A stretch of DNA of 64,000 nt from Triticum aestivum (Eukaryota > Streptophyta > Magnoliopsida > Poales > Poaceae). Location: contig NC_057802.1 in NCBI RefSeq assembly GCF_018294505.1, positions 316,790,921 through 316,854,920 on the forward strand, given 5' to 3'. A model generated the notes under the pieces. It was not told the DNA's origin and searched no databases. It worked only from the letters and a program-made list of their open reading frames with translations. This document shows, piece after piece, positions 34,501-46,883 of the stretch. Positions within the stretch are counted from its first letter, which is position 1; each line of letters begins with the position of its first letter. The position numbers and the translations under genes are program-made.

Positions 34501-36244
34501 TGTTGGGGAACGCAATATTTCAAAAAAATTCCTACGATCACGCAAGATCTATCTAGGAGATGCATAGCAACGAGATGGGAGAGTGTGTCCATGTACCCTC
34601 GTAGACCGAAAGCTGAAGCGTTTAGCAACGCGGTTGATGTAGTTGAACGTCTTCATGATCCAACCGATCCAAGTACCAAACATACGGCACCTCCGTGTTC
34701 AGCACACGTTCAGCACGATGACGTCCCTCGAGCTCTTGATCCAGTTGAGGATGAGGGAGAGTTCCGTCAGCACGACGGCGTGGCGACGGTGATGATGAAG
34801 TTACCGGCGCAGGGCTTCGCCTAAGCACTACGACGATATGACCGAGGTGGTAAACTGTGGAGGGGGGCACCGCACATGGCTACGAGATGCCTGTTGTGCC
34901 TTTGGGGTGCCCCCCGCCTCCGTGTATAAAGGGGGGGGGAGGAGGTGGCCGGCCTAAGGGGGCACGCCATAAGGGGGGAGTCCTACTTGGACTCCTAGTC
35001 CAAGTAGGATTCGGCCCCCCTTCCTTCCTTCCACCGGAGAGGGAAAAGGGGAAGGGAGAGAGAGGGAGAAGGAAAGAGGGGGGGGGGGGGCGGCCCCCTC
35101 CCCTAGTCCAATTCGGTTTGGGCAAGGGGGGCGCCCCTCTCAAGTGTCCTTTTCTCCTCTCCTCCAATAAGGCCCAATAGGCCCACTACTTCTCCCGGGG
35201 GGTTCCAGTAACCTCCCGGTACTCCGGAAAAATGCCCGAACCACTCGAACCATTCCGATGTCCAAATGCAACTTTCCAATATATGAATCTTTACCTCTCG
35301 ACCATTTCGAGACTCCTCATCCTGTCCGTGACCTCATCCTGGACTCCGAACAAACTTCGGTCATCAAATCACATAACTCATAATACAAATCGTCATCGAA
35401 CGTTAAGCGTGCGGACCCTACGGGTTCGAGAACTATGTAGACATGACCGAGGCACATCTCCGGTCAATAACCAATAGCGGAACCTGGATGCTCATATTGG
35501 CTCCTACATATTCTACGAAGATCTTTATCGGTCAAACCGCATAACAACATACGCTATTCCCTTTGTCATAGGTATGTTACTTGCCCGAGATTCGATCGTT
35601 GCTATCTTCATAGCTAGTTCAATCTCGTTACCGGCAAGTCTCTTTACTCGTTCTGTAATGCATCATCCCGCAACTAACTCATTAGTCACATTGTTTGCAA
35701 GGCTTATAGTGATGTGCATTACCGAGAGAGCCCAGAGATACCTCTCTGATACTCGGAGTGACAAATCCTAATCTCGATCTATTCCAACTCAACAAACACC
35801 ATTGGAGACACCTGTAGAGCATCTTTATAATCATCCAGTTACGTTTTGACGTTTGATAGCACACAAAGTGTTCCTCCGGTATTCGGGAGTTGCATAATCT
35901 CATAGTCAGAGGAATATGTACAGGTCATGAAGAAAGCAATAGCAATAAAACTAAACGACCATTATGCTAAGCTAACAGATGGGTCTTGTCCATCACATCA
36001 TTCTCTAATCATGTGATCCCGTTCATCAAATGACAACACATGTCTATGGTTAGGAAACTTAAACATCTTTGATTAACGAGCTAGTCAAGTAGAGGCGTAC
36101 TAGGGACACTCTGTTTGTCTATGTATTCACACATGTACTAAGTTTTCGGTTAATACAATTCTAGCATGAATAATAAACATTTATCATGATATAAGGAAAT
36201 ATAAATAACAACTTTATTATTGCCTCTAGGGCATATTTCCTTCA
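34501..36244 (-). repeat. Angela copy 2, 3' LTR
   Basis: The LTR is 1,744 bp, with a TATA-like motif at 34923-34930 and a run of 13 G at 35078-35090; the sister LTR has only six G there. Confidence 0.93.
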
Positions 36245-36277
36245 GTCCCGCACTTGCACTAGAGTCAATAATCTGGA

Positions 36278-37423
36278 TTACATAGTAATGATTCTAACAC
36301 ACATGGAGTCCTGGTGCTGATCATGTTTTGCTCGTGAGAGAGGCTTAGTCAACGGGTCTGCAACATTCAGATCCGTATGTATTTTGCAAATCTCTATGTC
36401 TCCCTCCTTGACTTGATCGCTGATGGAATTGAAGCGTCTCTTGATGTGTTTGGTTCTCTTGTGAAATCTGGATTCCTTCGCCAAGGCTATTGCTCCAGTA
36501 TTGTCACAAAAGATATTCATTGGACCCGATGCACTAGGTATTACACCTAGATCGGATATGAACTCCTTCATCCAGACTCCTTCATTTGCTGCTTCCGAAG
36601 CAGCTATGTACTCCGCTTCACACATAGATCCTGCCACGGCACTCTGCTTGGAACTACGCCAACTTACAGCTCCTCCATTCAATATAAATACGTATCCGGT
36701 TTGTGACTTAGAGTCATCCGGATCAGTGTCAAAGCTTGCATCGACGTAACCATTTACAACGAGCTCTTTGTCACCTCCATAAACGAGAAACATATCCTTA
36801 GTCCTTTTCAGGTATTTCAGGATGTTATTGACCGTTGTCCAGTGATCCACTCCTGGATTATTTTGGTACCTCCCTGCTAAACTAATAGCAAGGCACACAT
36901 CAGGTCTAGTACACAGCATTGCATACATGATAGAACCTATGGCTGAAGCATAGGGAATGACTTTCATTTTCTCTCTATCTTCTGAAGTGGTCGGGCATTG
37001 AGTCTGACTCAACTTCATACCTTGTAACACAGGCAAGAACCCTTTCTTTGACCGATCCATTTTGAACTTCTTCAAAACTTTATCAAGGTATGTGCTTTGT
37101 GAAAGTCCAGTTAAGCGCCTTGATCTATCTCTATAGATCATGATGCCCAATATATAAGCAGCTTCACCAAGGTCTTTCATTGAAAAATTCTTATTCAAGT
37201 ATCCTTTTATGCTATCCAGAAATTCTGTATTATTTCCAATCAACAATATGTCATCCACATATAATATTAGAAATGCTACAGAGCTCCCACTCACTTTGTT
37301 GTAAATACAGGCTTCTCCAAAAGTCTGTATAAAACCATATGCTTTGATCACACTATCAAAGCGTATATTCCAACTCCGAGAGGCTTGCACCAGTCCATAA
37401 ATGGATCGCTGGAGCTTGCACAC
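36278..37423 (-). pseudogene. Copia RT core and RNase H of Angela copy 2 (381-codon open frame)
   Basis: The open frame has YGLVQASRSW, catalytic YVDD (ILYVDDILLIG), YLKRTKDMFLVYGG, RNase H motifs CEAEYIAASEAANEGVW and CDNTGAIALAK, and the conserved C-terminus ADPLTKPLSRAKHDQHQDSM. It looks enzymatically intact from the RT palm on. The RT N-terminus (37424-37770) is broken by stops and frame changes, so no complete polyprotein can be made. The methionine at 37423 is internal and not a real start. Confidence 0.88.
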
Positions 37424-37648
37424 TTTGTTAGCACCTTTAGGATCGACAAAACCTCATGGTTTCATCATATACAAATCTTCTTTAAAATATGCATTAAGGA
37501 ATGCAGTTTTGACATAAATTTGCCTAATTTCGTAATCATAAAACGCGGCAATTGCTGACATGATTCGGACAGACTTAATCATCGCTACGGGTGAGAAGGT
37601 CTCATCGTAGTCAACTCCTTGAACTTGTCAAAAACCTTTGGCAACAAG

Positions 37649-39036
37649 TCAAGATTTGTAGACAGTACCATTACTGTCAGCGTCAGTCTTCTTCTTGAAG
37701 ATCCATTTATTTTCAATGGCTTGCCGATCATCGGGCAAGTCAACAAAAGTCCACACTTTGTTCTCATACATGGATCCCATCATCGCTTCCTCATAGTTCA
37801 TAGGTTCGTCATGGTCAAATAACATGACCTCCAGAACAGGATTACCGTACCACTCTGGTGCGGACCTTACTCTGGTTGACCTACGAGGTTCAGTAGTATC
37901 TTGATCTGAAGTTTTATGATCATCATCATTAGCTTCCTCACTAATTGTGTTAGGAATCACTCGAATTGATTTCTGTGATAAACTACTTTCCAATTTGGGA
38001 GAAGGTACAATTACCTCATCAAGTTCTACTTTCCTCCCACTCACTTCTTTCGAGAGAAACTCCTTCTCTAGAAAGGGTCGATTCTTAGCAACGAATATCT
38101 TGCCTTTGGATCTATAATAGAAGATGTACCCAACAGTCTCCTTTGGGTATCCTATGAAGACACATCTCTCCGATTTGGGTTCGAGCTTATCAGGTTGAAG
38201 CTTTTTCACATAAGCATCGCAGCCCCAAACTTTAAGAAACGACAGCTTAGGTTTCTTGCCAAACCACAGTTCATATGGTGTCGTCTCAAAGGATTTAGAT
38301 GGTGCCCTATTTAACGTGAATGCAGCCGTCTCTAAAGCATAACCCCAAAACGATAGCGGTAAATCAGTAAGAGACATCATAGATCACACCATATCTAATA
38401 AAGTACGGTTACGACGTTCGGACACACCATTACACTGTGGTGTTCCAGGTGGCATGAGTTGTGAAACTATTCCACATTGTTTCAAATGAAGACCAAACTC
38501 ATAACTCAAATATTCTCCTCCATGATCAGATCGTAGAAACTTTATTTTCTTATTACGATGATTTTCTACTTCACTCTGAAATTCTTTGAACTTTTCAAAT
38601 GTTTCATACTTATGTTTCATCAAGTAGATATACCCATATCTGCTCAAATCATTTGTGAAGGTTAGAAAATAACGATACCCGCCGCGAGCATCAAAACTCA
38701 TCGGACCGCATACATCAGTATGTATTATTTCCAACAAGTCAGTTGCTCGCTCCATTGTTCCAGAGAACGGAGTCTTAATCATCTTGCCCATGAGGCATGG
38801 TTCGCAAGCATCAAGTGATTCATAATCAAGTGATCCCAAAAGCCCATCGGCATGGAGTTTCTCATGTGCTTTACACCAATATGACCTAAACGGTTGTGCC
38901 ACAAATAAGTTGCACTATCATTATTAAACTTATATCTTTTGGCTTCAATACTATGAATATGTGTATCACTACTATCGAGATCCAACAAAAATAGACCACT
39001 CATTGAGGGTGCATGACCATAGAAGATATTACTCAT
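37649..39036 (-). pseudogene. Copia integrase of Angela copy 2
   Basis: The N-terminal zinc region is split by a frameshift near 38860 (HNRLGHIGVKH in one frame, CEPCLMGK in the next). The core (38902-38384) has HTDVCGPM and RSDHGGEY. A stop at 38381-38383 follows NRTLLDMV. The C-terminal part (38380-37649) continues in the same frame through the RSTRVRSAPEW linker into RT. Point mutations, not large rearrangement, inactivated it. Confidence 0.86.
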
Positions 39037-39060
39037 ATAAATAGAACAACCATTATTCTC

Positions 39061-40209
39061 TCATTTAAATGAATAACCGTCTCGCATCAAACAAGATCCA
39101 GATATAATGTTCATGCTTAACGCTGGCACCAAATAACAATTATTCAGGTCTAAAACTAATCCCGAAGGTAGATGTAGAGGTAGCGTGACGACGACGATCA
39201 CATCGACTTTGGAATCATTTCCCACGCGCATCGTCACCTCGTCCTTTGCCAATTTTCATTTAATCCGTAGCCCCTGTTTCGAGTTGCAAATATGAGCAAC
39301 AGAACCAGTATCAAATACCCAGGCGCTACTACGAGCATTAGTAAGGTACACATCAATAACTTGTATGTCAAATATACCTTTCACTTTGCCATCCTTCTTA
39401 TCCGCCAAATACTTAGGGCAGTTCCGCTTCTAGTGACTAGTCCCTTTACAGTAGAAGCACTCAGTCTTAGGCTCAGGTCCAGACTTGGGCTTCTTCCCTT
39501 GAGCAGCAACTGGCTTGCTGTTCTTCTTGAACTTCCCCTTCTTCCCTTTGCCCTTTTTCTTGAAACTAGTGGTCTTGTTAACCATCAACACTTGATGCTC
39601 CTTCTTGATTTCTACCTCTGCAGCCTTTAGCATCACGAAGAGCTCGGGAATTGTCTTTTCCATCCCTAGCATATTATAGTTCATCACGAAGCCTTTATAG
39701 CTTGGTGGCAGTGATTGAAGAACTCTGTCAATGATACTATCATCAGGAAGATTAACTCCCAGCTGAGTCAAGTGGTTGTGGTACCCAGACATTCTGAGTA
39801 TGTGTTCACTGACAGAACTATTCTCCTCCATTTTGCAACTATAGACTTTGTTGGAGACTTCATATCTCTCAACTCGGGCATTTTCTTGAAATATTAACTT
39901 CAACTCCTAGAACATCTCATATGCTCCATGACATTCAAAACATATTTGAAGTCCCGATTCTAAGCCGTAAAGAATGGCACACTAAACTATCGAGTAGTCA
40001 TCAACACGCGACTGCCAGGCATTCACAATGTCTGCAGTTGCTGGCGCGGGTGGTACACCTAGCGGTGCTTCTAGGAGGTAATTCTTCTGTGCAGCAATGA
40101 GGATAATCCTCAAGTTACGGACCCAGTCCGTGTAGTTGTTACCATCATCTTTCAACTTAGCTTTCTCTAGGAACGCACTAAAATTCAAGGGAACGGTAGC
40201 ACGGGCCAT
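39061..40209 (-). pseudogene. Copia gag and protease of Angela copy 2
   Basis: Gag starts at ATG 40209 (MARATVPLNFSAFLEKAKLK) and stays in one frame for most of its length, with a stop just upstream of 39980. The zinc knuckle CFYCKGTSH at about 39460-39434 is cut by TAG (39432-39430) where related copies have Trp. Protease has FDTGS near 39310. A further stop lies near 39061. Few indels and several stop substitutions suggest C-to-T decay. Confidence 0.85.
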
Positions 40210-40370
40210 TGATCTACAACAACATAGAGATGCAAATACTATCAGGTACTAAGTTCATGATAAATTAAAGTTCAATTAATCATATAACTTAAGAACTCCC
40301 ACTTAGATAGACAACCCTCTAGTCATCTAAATGATCACGTGATCCATATCAACTAAACCATGTCCGATCA
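40210..40370 (-). other. Angela copy 2 leader, gag-proximal piece
   Basis: This is non-coding and continues beyond element E at 43761-44818. It matches the leader of copy 1. Confidence 0.8.
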
Positions 40371-42029
40371 TGATACGTCTCCAACGTATCTATAATTTTT
40401 GATTGTTCCATGCTATTATATTATCTGTTTTGGATATTTATGGGCTTTGTTTTACACTTTTATATTATTTTTGGGACTAACCTATTAACCCTGAGCCTAG
40501 TGCCAGTTTCTGTTTTTCCCTTGTTTCAGTGTTTCGCAGAAAAGGAAAATCAAACGAAGTCCAAATGAAATGAAACCTTCGGGAAAGTTGTTTTTGGAAC
40601 GGGAGCAATCCATAAGACCTGGAATATACGTAAAGGAAGGCACGAGGCAGGGGGGCGCGCCCTCCACCCTCGTGGGCCCCTCGTGGCTCCCCTGACGTAT
40701 TTCTTCCTCCTATATATATACCAATATACCCTAAAACCATCGGGGAACAGAATAGATCGGGAGTTCCGCCGCCGCAAGCCTCTGTAGCCACCAAAAACCA
40801 ATCGGGACCCTGTTCCGGCACCCTGCCGGAGAGGGATCCCTCACCGGTAGCCATCTTCATCATCCCGACGCTCTCCATGATGAGGAGGGAGTAGTTCACC
40901 CTCGGGGCTGAGGGTATGTACCAGTAGCTATGTGTTTGATCTCTCTCTCTCTCTCGTGTTCTTGATTCGGCATGATCTTGATGTATCGCGAGCTTTGCTA
41001 TTATAGTTGGATCTTATGATGTTTCTCCCCCTCTACTCTCTTGTAATGGATTGAGTTTTCCCTTTGAAGTTATCTTATCGGATTGAGTCTTTAAGGATTT
41101 GAGAAGACTTGATGTATGTCTTGCCGTGCTTATCTGTGGTGACAATGAGATATCACGTGATCCACTTGATGTATGTTTTGGTGATCAACTTGCGGGTTTC
41201 ACCCATGAACCTATGCATAGGGGTTGGCACACATTTTTTGTCTTGACTCTCCGGTACAAAATTTGGGGCACTCTTTGAAGTTCTTTGTGTAGGTTGAATA
41301 GATGAATCTGAGATTGTCTGATGCATATCGTATAATCATACCCACGGATACTTGAGGTGACATTGGAGTATCTAGGTGACATTAGGGTTTTGGTTGATTT
41401 GTGTCTTAAGGTGTTCTTCTAGTATGAACTCTATGATAGATCGAACGGAAAGAATAGCTTTGTGTTATTTTACTACGGACTCTTGAATAGATCTATCAGA
41501 AAGAATAACTTTGAGGTGGTTTCGTACCCTACAATAATCTCTTCGTTTGTTCTCCGCTATTAGTGACTTTGGAGTGACTCTTTGTTGCATGTTGAGGGAT
41601 AGTTATATGATCCAATTATGTTATTATTGTTGAGAGAACTTGCACTAGTGAAAGTATGAACCCTAGGCCTTGTTTCCTAGCATTGCATTACCGTTTACGC
41701 TCACTTCTATCATTAGTTACCTTGCTGTTTTTATATTTTCAGATTACAAAAACCTATATCTACCATCCATATTGCACTTGTATCACCATCTCTTCGCCGA
41801 ACTAGTGCACCTATACAATTTACCATTGTATTGGGTGTGTTGGGGACACAAGAGACTCTTTGTTATTTGGTTGCAGGGTTGTTTGAGAGAGACCATCTTC
41901 ACCCTACGCCTCCTACGGATTGATAAACCTTAGGTCATCCACTTGAGGGAAATTTGCTACTGTCCTACAAACCTCTGCACTTGGAGGCCCAACAACGTCT
42001 ACAAGAAGAAGGTTGCGTAGTAGACATCA
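40371..42029 (+). repeat. Element E LTR 1
   Basis: The LTR is 1,659 bp, with a TATATATATA box at 40711-40720 and a (CT)n run at 40941-40955. It contains ~45 bp near 40432-40476 that LTR 2 lacks, and lacks ~30 bp present in LTR 2 near 42338-42385. Confidence 0.92.
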
Positions 42030-42039
42030 AGATCTTTTC

Positions 42040-42057
42040 TGGCGCCGTTGCCGGGGA
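42040..42057 (+). other. Element E primer-binding site
   Basis: TGGCGCCGTTGCCGGGGA is a perfect 18-base complement of the tRNA-Asp 3' end, 10 bp after LTR 1. Confidence 0.85.
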
Positions 42058-42099
42058 GGCTAGGTAAGCGGCACTCACACCCGATCAACTAAGCAGGAA

Positions 42100-42115
42100 T
42101 TAAGCTTGGGGATGT
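42100..42115 (+). other. Element E polypurine tract
   Basis: TTAAGCTTGGGGATGT directly precedes LTR 2 and is nearly identical to the tracts of A, C and G. Confidence 0.8.
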
Positions 42116-43755
42116 TGATACGTCTCCAATGTATCTATAATTTTTGGTTGTTCCATGCTATTATATTATTCTTGGGACTAACCTATTAACCCAGAGCCCA
42201 GTGCTAGTTTCTGTTTTTTCCCTTGTTTCAGTGTTTCGCAGAAAAGGAATATCAAACGGAGTCTAACGAAATGAAACCTTCGGGAAAGTTATTTTTGGAA
42301 CGGGAGCGATCCAGAAGACTTGGAGTATACGTAAAGGAAGCAACGAGGAAGGCACGAGGCAGGGGGGCGCCCACCCCCCTGGGCGCGCCCTCCACCCTCG
42401 TGGGCCCCTCGTGGCTCCCCTGACGTATTTCTTCCTCCTATATATACCAATATACCCTAAAACCATCGGGGAAAAGAATAGATCGGGAGTTCCGCCGCCG
42501 CAAGCCTGTGTAGCCACCAAAAACCAATCGAGACCCTGTTCCAGCACCCTGCCGGAGGGGGGATCCCTCACTGGTGGCCATCTTCATCATCCTGGCGCTC
42601 TCCATGACGAGGAGGGAGTAGTTCACCCTCGGGGCTGAGGGTATGTACTAGTAGCTATGTGTTTGATCTCTCTCTCTCTCTCGTGTTCTTGATTCGGCAC
42701 GATCTTGATGTATCGCGAGCTTTGCTATTATAGTTGGATCTTATGATGTTTCTCCCCCTCTACTCTCTTGTAATGGATTGAGTTTTCCCTTTGAAGTTAT
42801 CTTATCGGATTGAATCTTTAAGGATTTGAGAACACTTGATGTATGTCTTGCCGTGCTTATCTGTGGTGACAATGGGATATCACGTGATCCACTTGATGTA
42901 TGTTTTGGTGATCAACTTGCGGGTTCTGCCCATGAACCTATGCATAGGGGTTGGCACACGTTTTCGTCTTGACTCTCCGGTACAAACTTTGGGGCACTCT
43001 TTGAAGATCTTTGTGTAGGTTGAACAGATGAATCTGAGATTGTGTGATGCATATCGTATAATCATACCCACGGATACTTGAGGTGACATTGGAGTATCTA
43101 GGTGACATTAGGGTTTTGGTTGATTTGTGTCTTAAGGTGTTATTCTAGTATGAACTCTATGATAGATCGAACGGAAAGAATAGCTTCGTGTTATTTTACT
43201 ACAGACTCTTGAATAGATCGATCAAAAAGAATAACTTTGAGGTGGTTTCGTACCCTACAATAATCTCTTCGTTTGTTCTCCGCTATTAGTGACTTTGGAG
43301 TGACTCTTTGTTGCATGTTGAGGGATAGTTATATGATCCAATTATGTTATTATTGTTGAGAGAACTTGCACTAGTGAAAGTATGAACCCTAGGCCTTGTT
43401 TCCTAGCATTGCAATACCGTTTACGCTCACTTCTATCATTAGTTACCTTGCTGTTTTTATATTTTCAGATTACAAAAACCTATATCTACCATCCATATTG
43501 CACTTGTATCACCATCTCCTCGCCGAACTAGTGCACCTATACAATTTACCATTGTATTGGGTGTGTTGGGGACACAAGAGACTCTTTGTTATTTGGTTGC
43601 AGGGTTGTTTGAGAGAGACCATCTTCAACCTACGCCTCCCACGGATTGATAAACCTTAGGTCATCCACTTGAGGGAAATTTGCTACTGTCCTACAAACCT
43701 CTGCACTTGGAGGCCCAACAACGTCTACAATAAGAAGGTTGCGTAGTAGACATCA
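42116..43755 (+). repeat. Element E LTR 2
   Basis: The LTR is 1,640 bp and near-identical to LTR 1 apart from the two indels. It ends GTAGTAGACATCA. Confidence 0.92.
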
Positions 43756-43760
43756 GATCA

Positions 43761-44818
43761 TCACGTGAGATGGAGTAGTTTTCAATGGTGAACATCACTA
43801 TGTTGATAATATCTACTATATGATTCACGTTCGACCTTTCGGTCTCAGTGTTCCGAGGCCATATCTGCATATGCTAGGCTCGTCAAGTTTATCCCGAGTA
43901 TTCTGCACGTGCAAAAATGGCTTTCACCCGTTGTATGTGAACGTAGAGCTTATCACACCCGATCATCACGTGGTGTCTCGGCACGACGAACTATAGCAAC
44001 GGTGGATACTCAGGGAGAACACTTATACCTTGAAATTTAGTGAGGGATCATTTTATAATGCTACCACCGTACTAAGCAAAATAAGATGCATAAAGGATAA
44101 ACATCACATTGAATCAAAATATGTCACATGATATGGCCATCATCATCTTGTGCCTTTGATCTCCATCTCCAAAGTACCGTCATGATCTCCATCGTCACCG
44201 GCTTGATACCATGATCTCCATCGTAGCATTGTTGTCGTCTCGCCAACTATTGCTTGTACGACTATCGCTACCGCTTAGTGATAAAGTAAAGCAATTACAT
44301 GGCGATTGCATTTCATACAATAAAGCGACAACCATAAGGCTCCCGCAAGTTGCCGATAACTTTTACAAAACATGATCATCTCATACAACAATTTATAACT
44401 CATCACGTCTTGACCATATCACATCACAACATGCCCTGCAAAAACAAGTTAGACATCATGTACTTTGCTGTTGCAAGGTTTACGTGGCTGCTACGGGCTT
44501 CTAGCAAGAACCTTTCTTACCTACGCATCAAAACCACAACGATTTTTCATCAAGTGTGCTGTTTTAACCTTCAACAAGGGACGGCCATAGTCAAACTCGA
44601 TTCAAATAAAGTTGGAGAAACAGACACCCGCCAGCCACCTGTGTGCAAAGCATGCCGGTAGGACCAGTCTCATGAACGCGGTCATGTAATAACGGTCCGG
44701 GCCGCTTCATCCAACAATACCGCCGAATCAAAGTAAGTCGTTGGTGGTAAGCAGTATGACTATTATCGCCCACAACTCTTTGTGTTCTACTCGTGCATAT
44801 AACATCTACGCATAGACC
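43761..44818 (-). other. Angela copy 2 leader, LTR-proximal piece
   Basis: This is non-coding leader. Its uninterrupted stretch near 44765-44785 shows the original sequence that the CRM element entered in copy 1. Confidence 0.78.
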
Positions 44819-44832
44819 TGGCTCGGATGCCA
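44819..44832 (-). other. Primer-binding site of Angela copy 2
   Basis: It is identical to the copy 1 site (minus strand TGGCATCCGAGCCA) and one base from the LTR. Confidence 0.8.
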
Positions 44833-44833
44833 C

Positions 44834-46579
44834 TGTTGGGGAACGCAGTATTTCAAAAAAATTCCTACGATCACGCAAGATCTATCTAGGAGCTGCATAG
44901 CAACGGGACGGGAGAGTGTGTCCGCGTACCCTCGTAGACCGAAAGCGGAAGCGTTTAGCAACGCGGTTGATGTAGTCGAACGTCTTCATGATCCAATCGA
45001 TCCTTGTACCGAACGTACGGCACCTCCGTGTTCAGCACACATTCAGCACGATGACGTGCCTCGAGTTCTTGATCCATTTGAGGATGAGGGAGAGTTGTAT
45101 CAGCACGACGGCGTGGCGACAGTGATGATGAAGTTATCGGCGCAGGGCTTCGCCTAAGCACTATGACGATATGACCGAGGTGGTAAACTGTGGAGGGGGG
45201 CACCGCACACGGCTAAGAGATGTCTGTTGTGCCTTTGGGGTGCCCCCCCGCCTCCGTATATAAAGGGGGGAGGAGGAGGTGGCTGGCCTAAGGGGGCGCG
45301 CCATAAGGGGCGAGTCCTACTTGGACTCCTAGTCCAAGTATGATTCGGCCCCCCTTCCTTCCTTCCACCGGAGAGGGAAAAGGGGAAGAGAGAGAGAGGG
45401 AGAAGGAAAGAGGGGGGCCAGCCCCCTCCCCTAGTCCAATTCGCATTGGGCAAGGGGGTGCCCCTCTCAAGTGGCCTTTTCTCCTCTCCTCCAATAAGGC
45501 CCAATAGGCCCAATACTTTTCCCGGGGGGTTCTGGTAACCTCCCGGTACTCCGGAAAAATGCCCGAACCACTCGGAACCATTCCGATGTCCAAATGCAAC
45601 CTTCCAATATATGAATCTTTACCTCTCGACCATTTCGAGACTCCTCGTCATGTTCGTGATCTCATCCGGGACTCCGAACAAACTTCGGTCATCAAATCAC
45701 ATTACTCATAATACAAATCATCATCGAACGTTAAGCGTGCGGACCCTACGGGTTCGAGAACTATGTAGACATGACCGAGGCACATCTCCGGTCAATAACC
45801 AATAGCGGAACCTGGATGCTCATATTGGATCCTACATATTCTATGAAGATCTTTATCGGTCAAACCGCATAACAACATACGTTATTCCCTTTGTCATCAG
45901 TATGTTACTTGCCCGAGATTGATTACCGGCAAGTATCTTCATACCTAGTTCAATCTCGTTACCGGCAAGTCTCTTTACTCGTTCCGTAATGCATCATGCT
46001 GCAACTAACTCATTAGTCACATTGCTTGCAAGGCTTATAGAGACGTGCATTACCGAGAGAGCCGAGAGATACCTCTCCGATACATGGAGTGACAAATCCT
46101 AATCTCGATCTATGCCAACTCAACAAACACCATCGGAGACACCTGTAGAGCATCTTTATAATCATCCAGTTACGTTGTGACGTTTGATAGCACACAAAGT
46201 GTTCCTCCGGTATTCGGGAGTTGCATAATCTCATATATAGTCAGAGGAATATGTATAAGTCATGAATAAAGCAATAGCAATAAAACTAAACAATCATTAT
46301 GCTAAGCTAACGGATGGGTCTTGTCCATCACATCATTCTCTAATGATGTGATCCTGTTCATCAAATGACAACACATGTCTATGGTTAGGAAACTTAACCA
46401 TCTTTGATTAACGAGCTAGACAAGTAAAGGCTTACTAGGGACACTCTGTTTGTCTATGTATTCACACATGTACTAAGTTTCCGGTTAATACAATTCTAGC
46501 ATGAATAATAAACATTTATCATGATAGAAGGAAATATAAATAACAACTTTATTATTGCCTCTAGGGCATATTTTCTTCA
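44834..46579 (-). repeat. Angela copy 2, 5' LTR
   Basis: The LTR is 1,746 bp with TATA at 45257-45264. Near 45920 a short stretch is replaced by GATTACCGGCAAG, a near copy of sequence ~45 bp away. Confidence 0.93.
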
Positions 46580-46584
46580 GGTTG

Positions 46585-46866
46585 TGCATGATAAAATACT
46601 TTATGTGATGAAGATGGAGCATAGCCATACTATATGTTTTTGTAGGGATAACTTTCTTTGGCCATGATATTTTGAGAAGACATGATTGCTTTATTAGTAT
46701 GCTTGAATTATTATTGTTTTTATGTCAATATTAAACTTTTGTTTTGAATCTTATGGATCTGAATATTCTTGCCACAATAATATAAATGCATTGATAAATA
46801 TGTTAGGTAGCATTCCACATCAAACAATATGTTTTTATCATTTACCTACTCGAGGACGAGCAGGAA
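46585..46866 (+). other. Element C internal piece before its 3' LTR, non-coding
   Basis: This holds the conserved end block (CATTTACCTACTCGAGGACGAG) found in A, B and G. No gene is visible. Confidence 0.8.
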
Positions 46867-46883
46867 TTAAGCTTGGGGATGAT
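46867..46883 (+). other. Polypurine tract of element C
   Basis: TTAAGCTTGGGGATGAT precedes the 3' LTR. Confidence 0.78.

Larger units (their letters stand above)
40371..43755 (+). mobile_element. Element E: minimal two-LTR Gypsy element with an 86-bp internal region
   Basis: Two full LTRs (40371-42029 and 42116-43755) are separated by only 86 bp. These hold a perfect tRNA-Asp primer site, a short linker and a polypurine tract, and nothing else. TSD GATCA (40366-40370, 43756-43760) is perfect. All cis elements for reverse transcription are present while coding capacity is zero. It is either an internally deleted element that moved in trans, or an element that lost its inside after insertion. 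Confidence 0.93.
34501..46579 (-). mobile_element. Angela/BARE/WIS-type Ty1-copia element, copy 2, with nested element E
   Basis: LTRs lie at 34501-36244 and 44834-46579 on the minus strand. Gag starts at ATG 40209 and RNase H ends at 36278. The TSD is GCTTG (34496-34500) and GGTTG (46580-46584), one mismatch. It is better preserved than copy 1, with a long RT-RNase H frame. Element E interrupts its leader. Confidence 0.95.
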
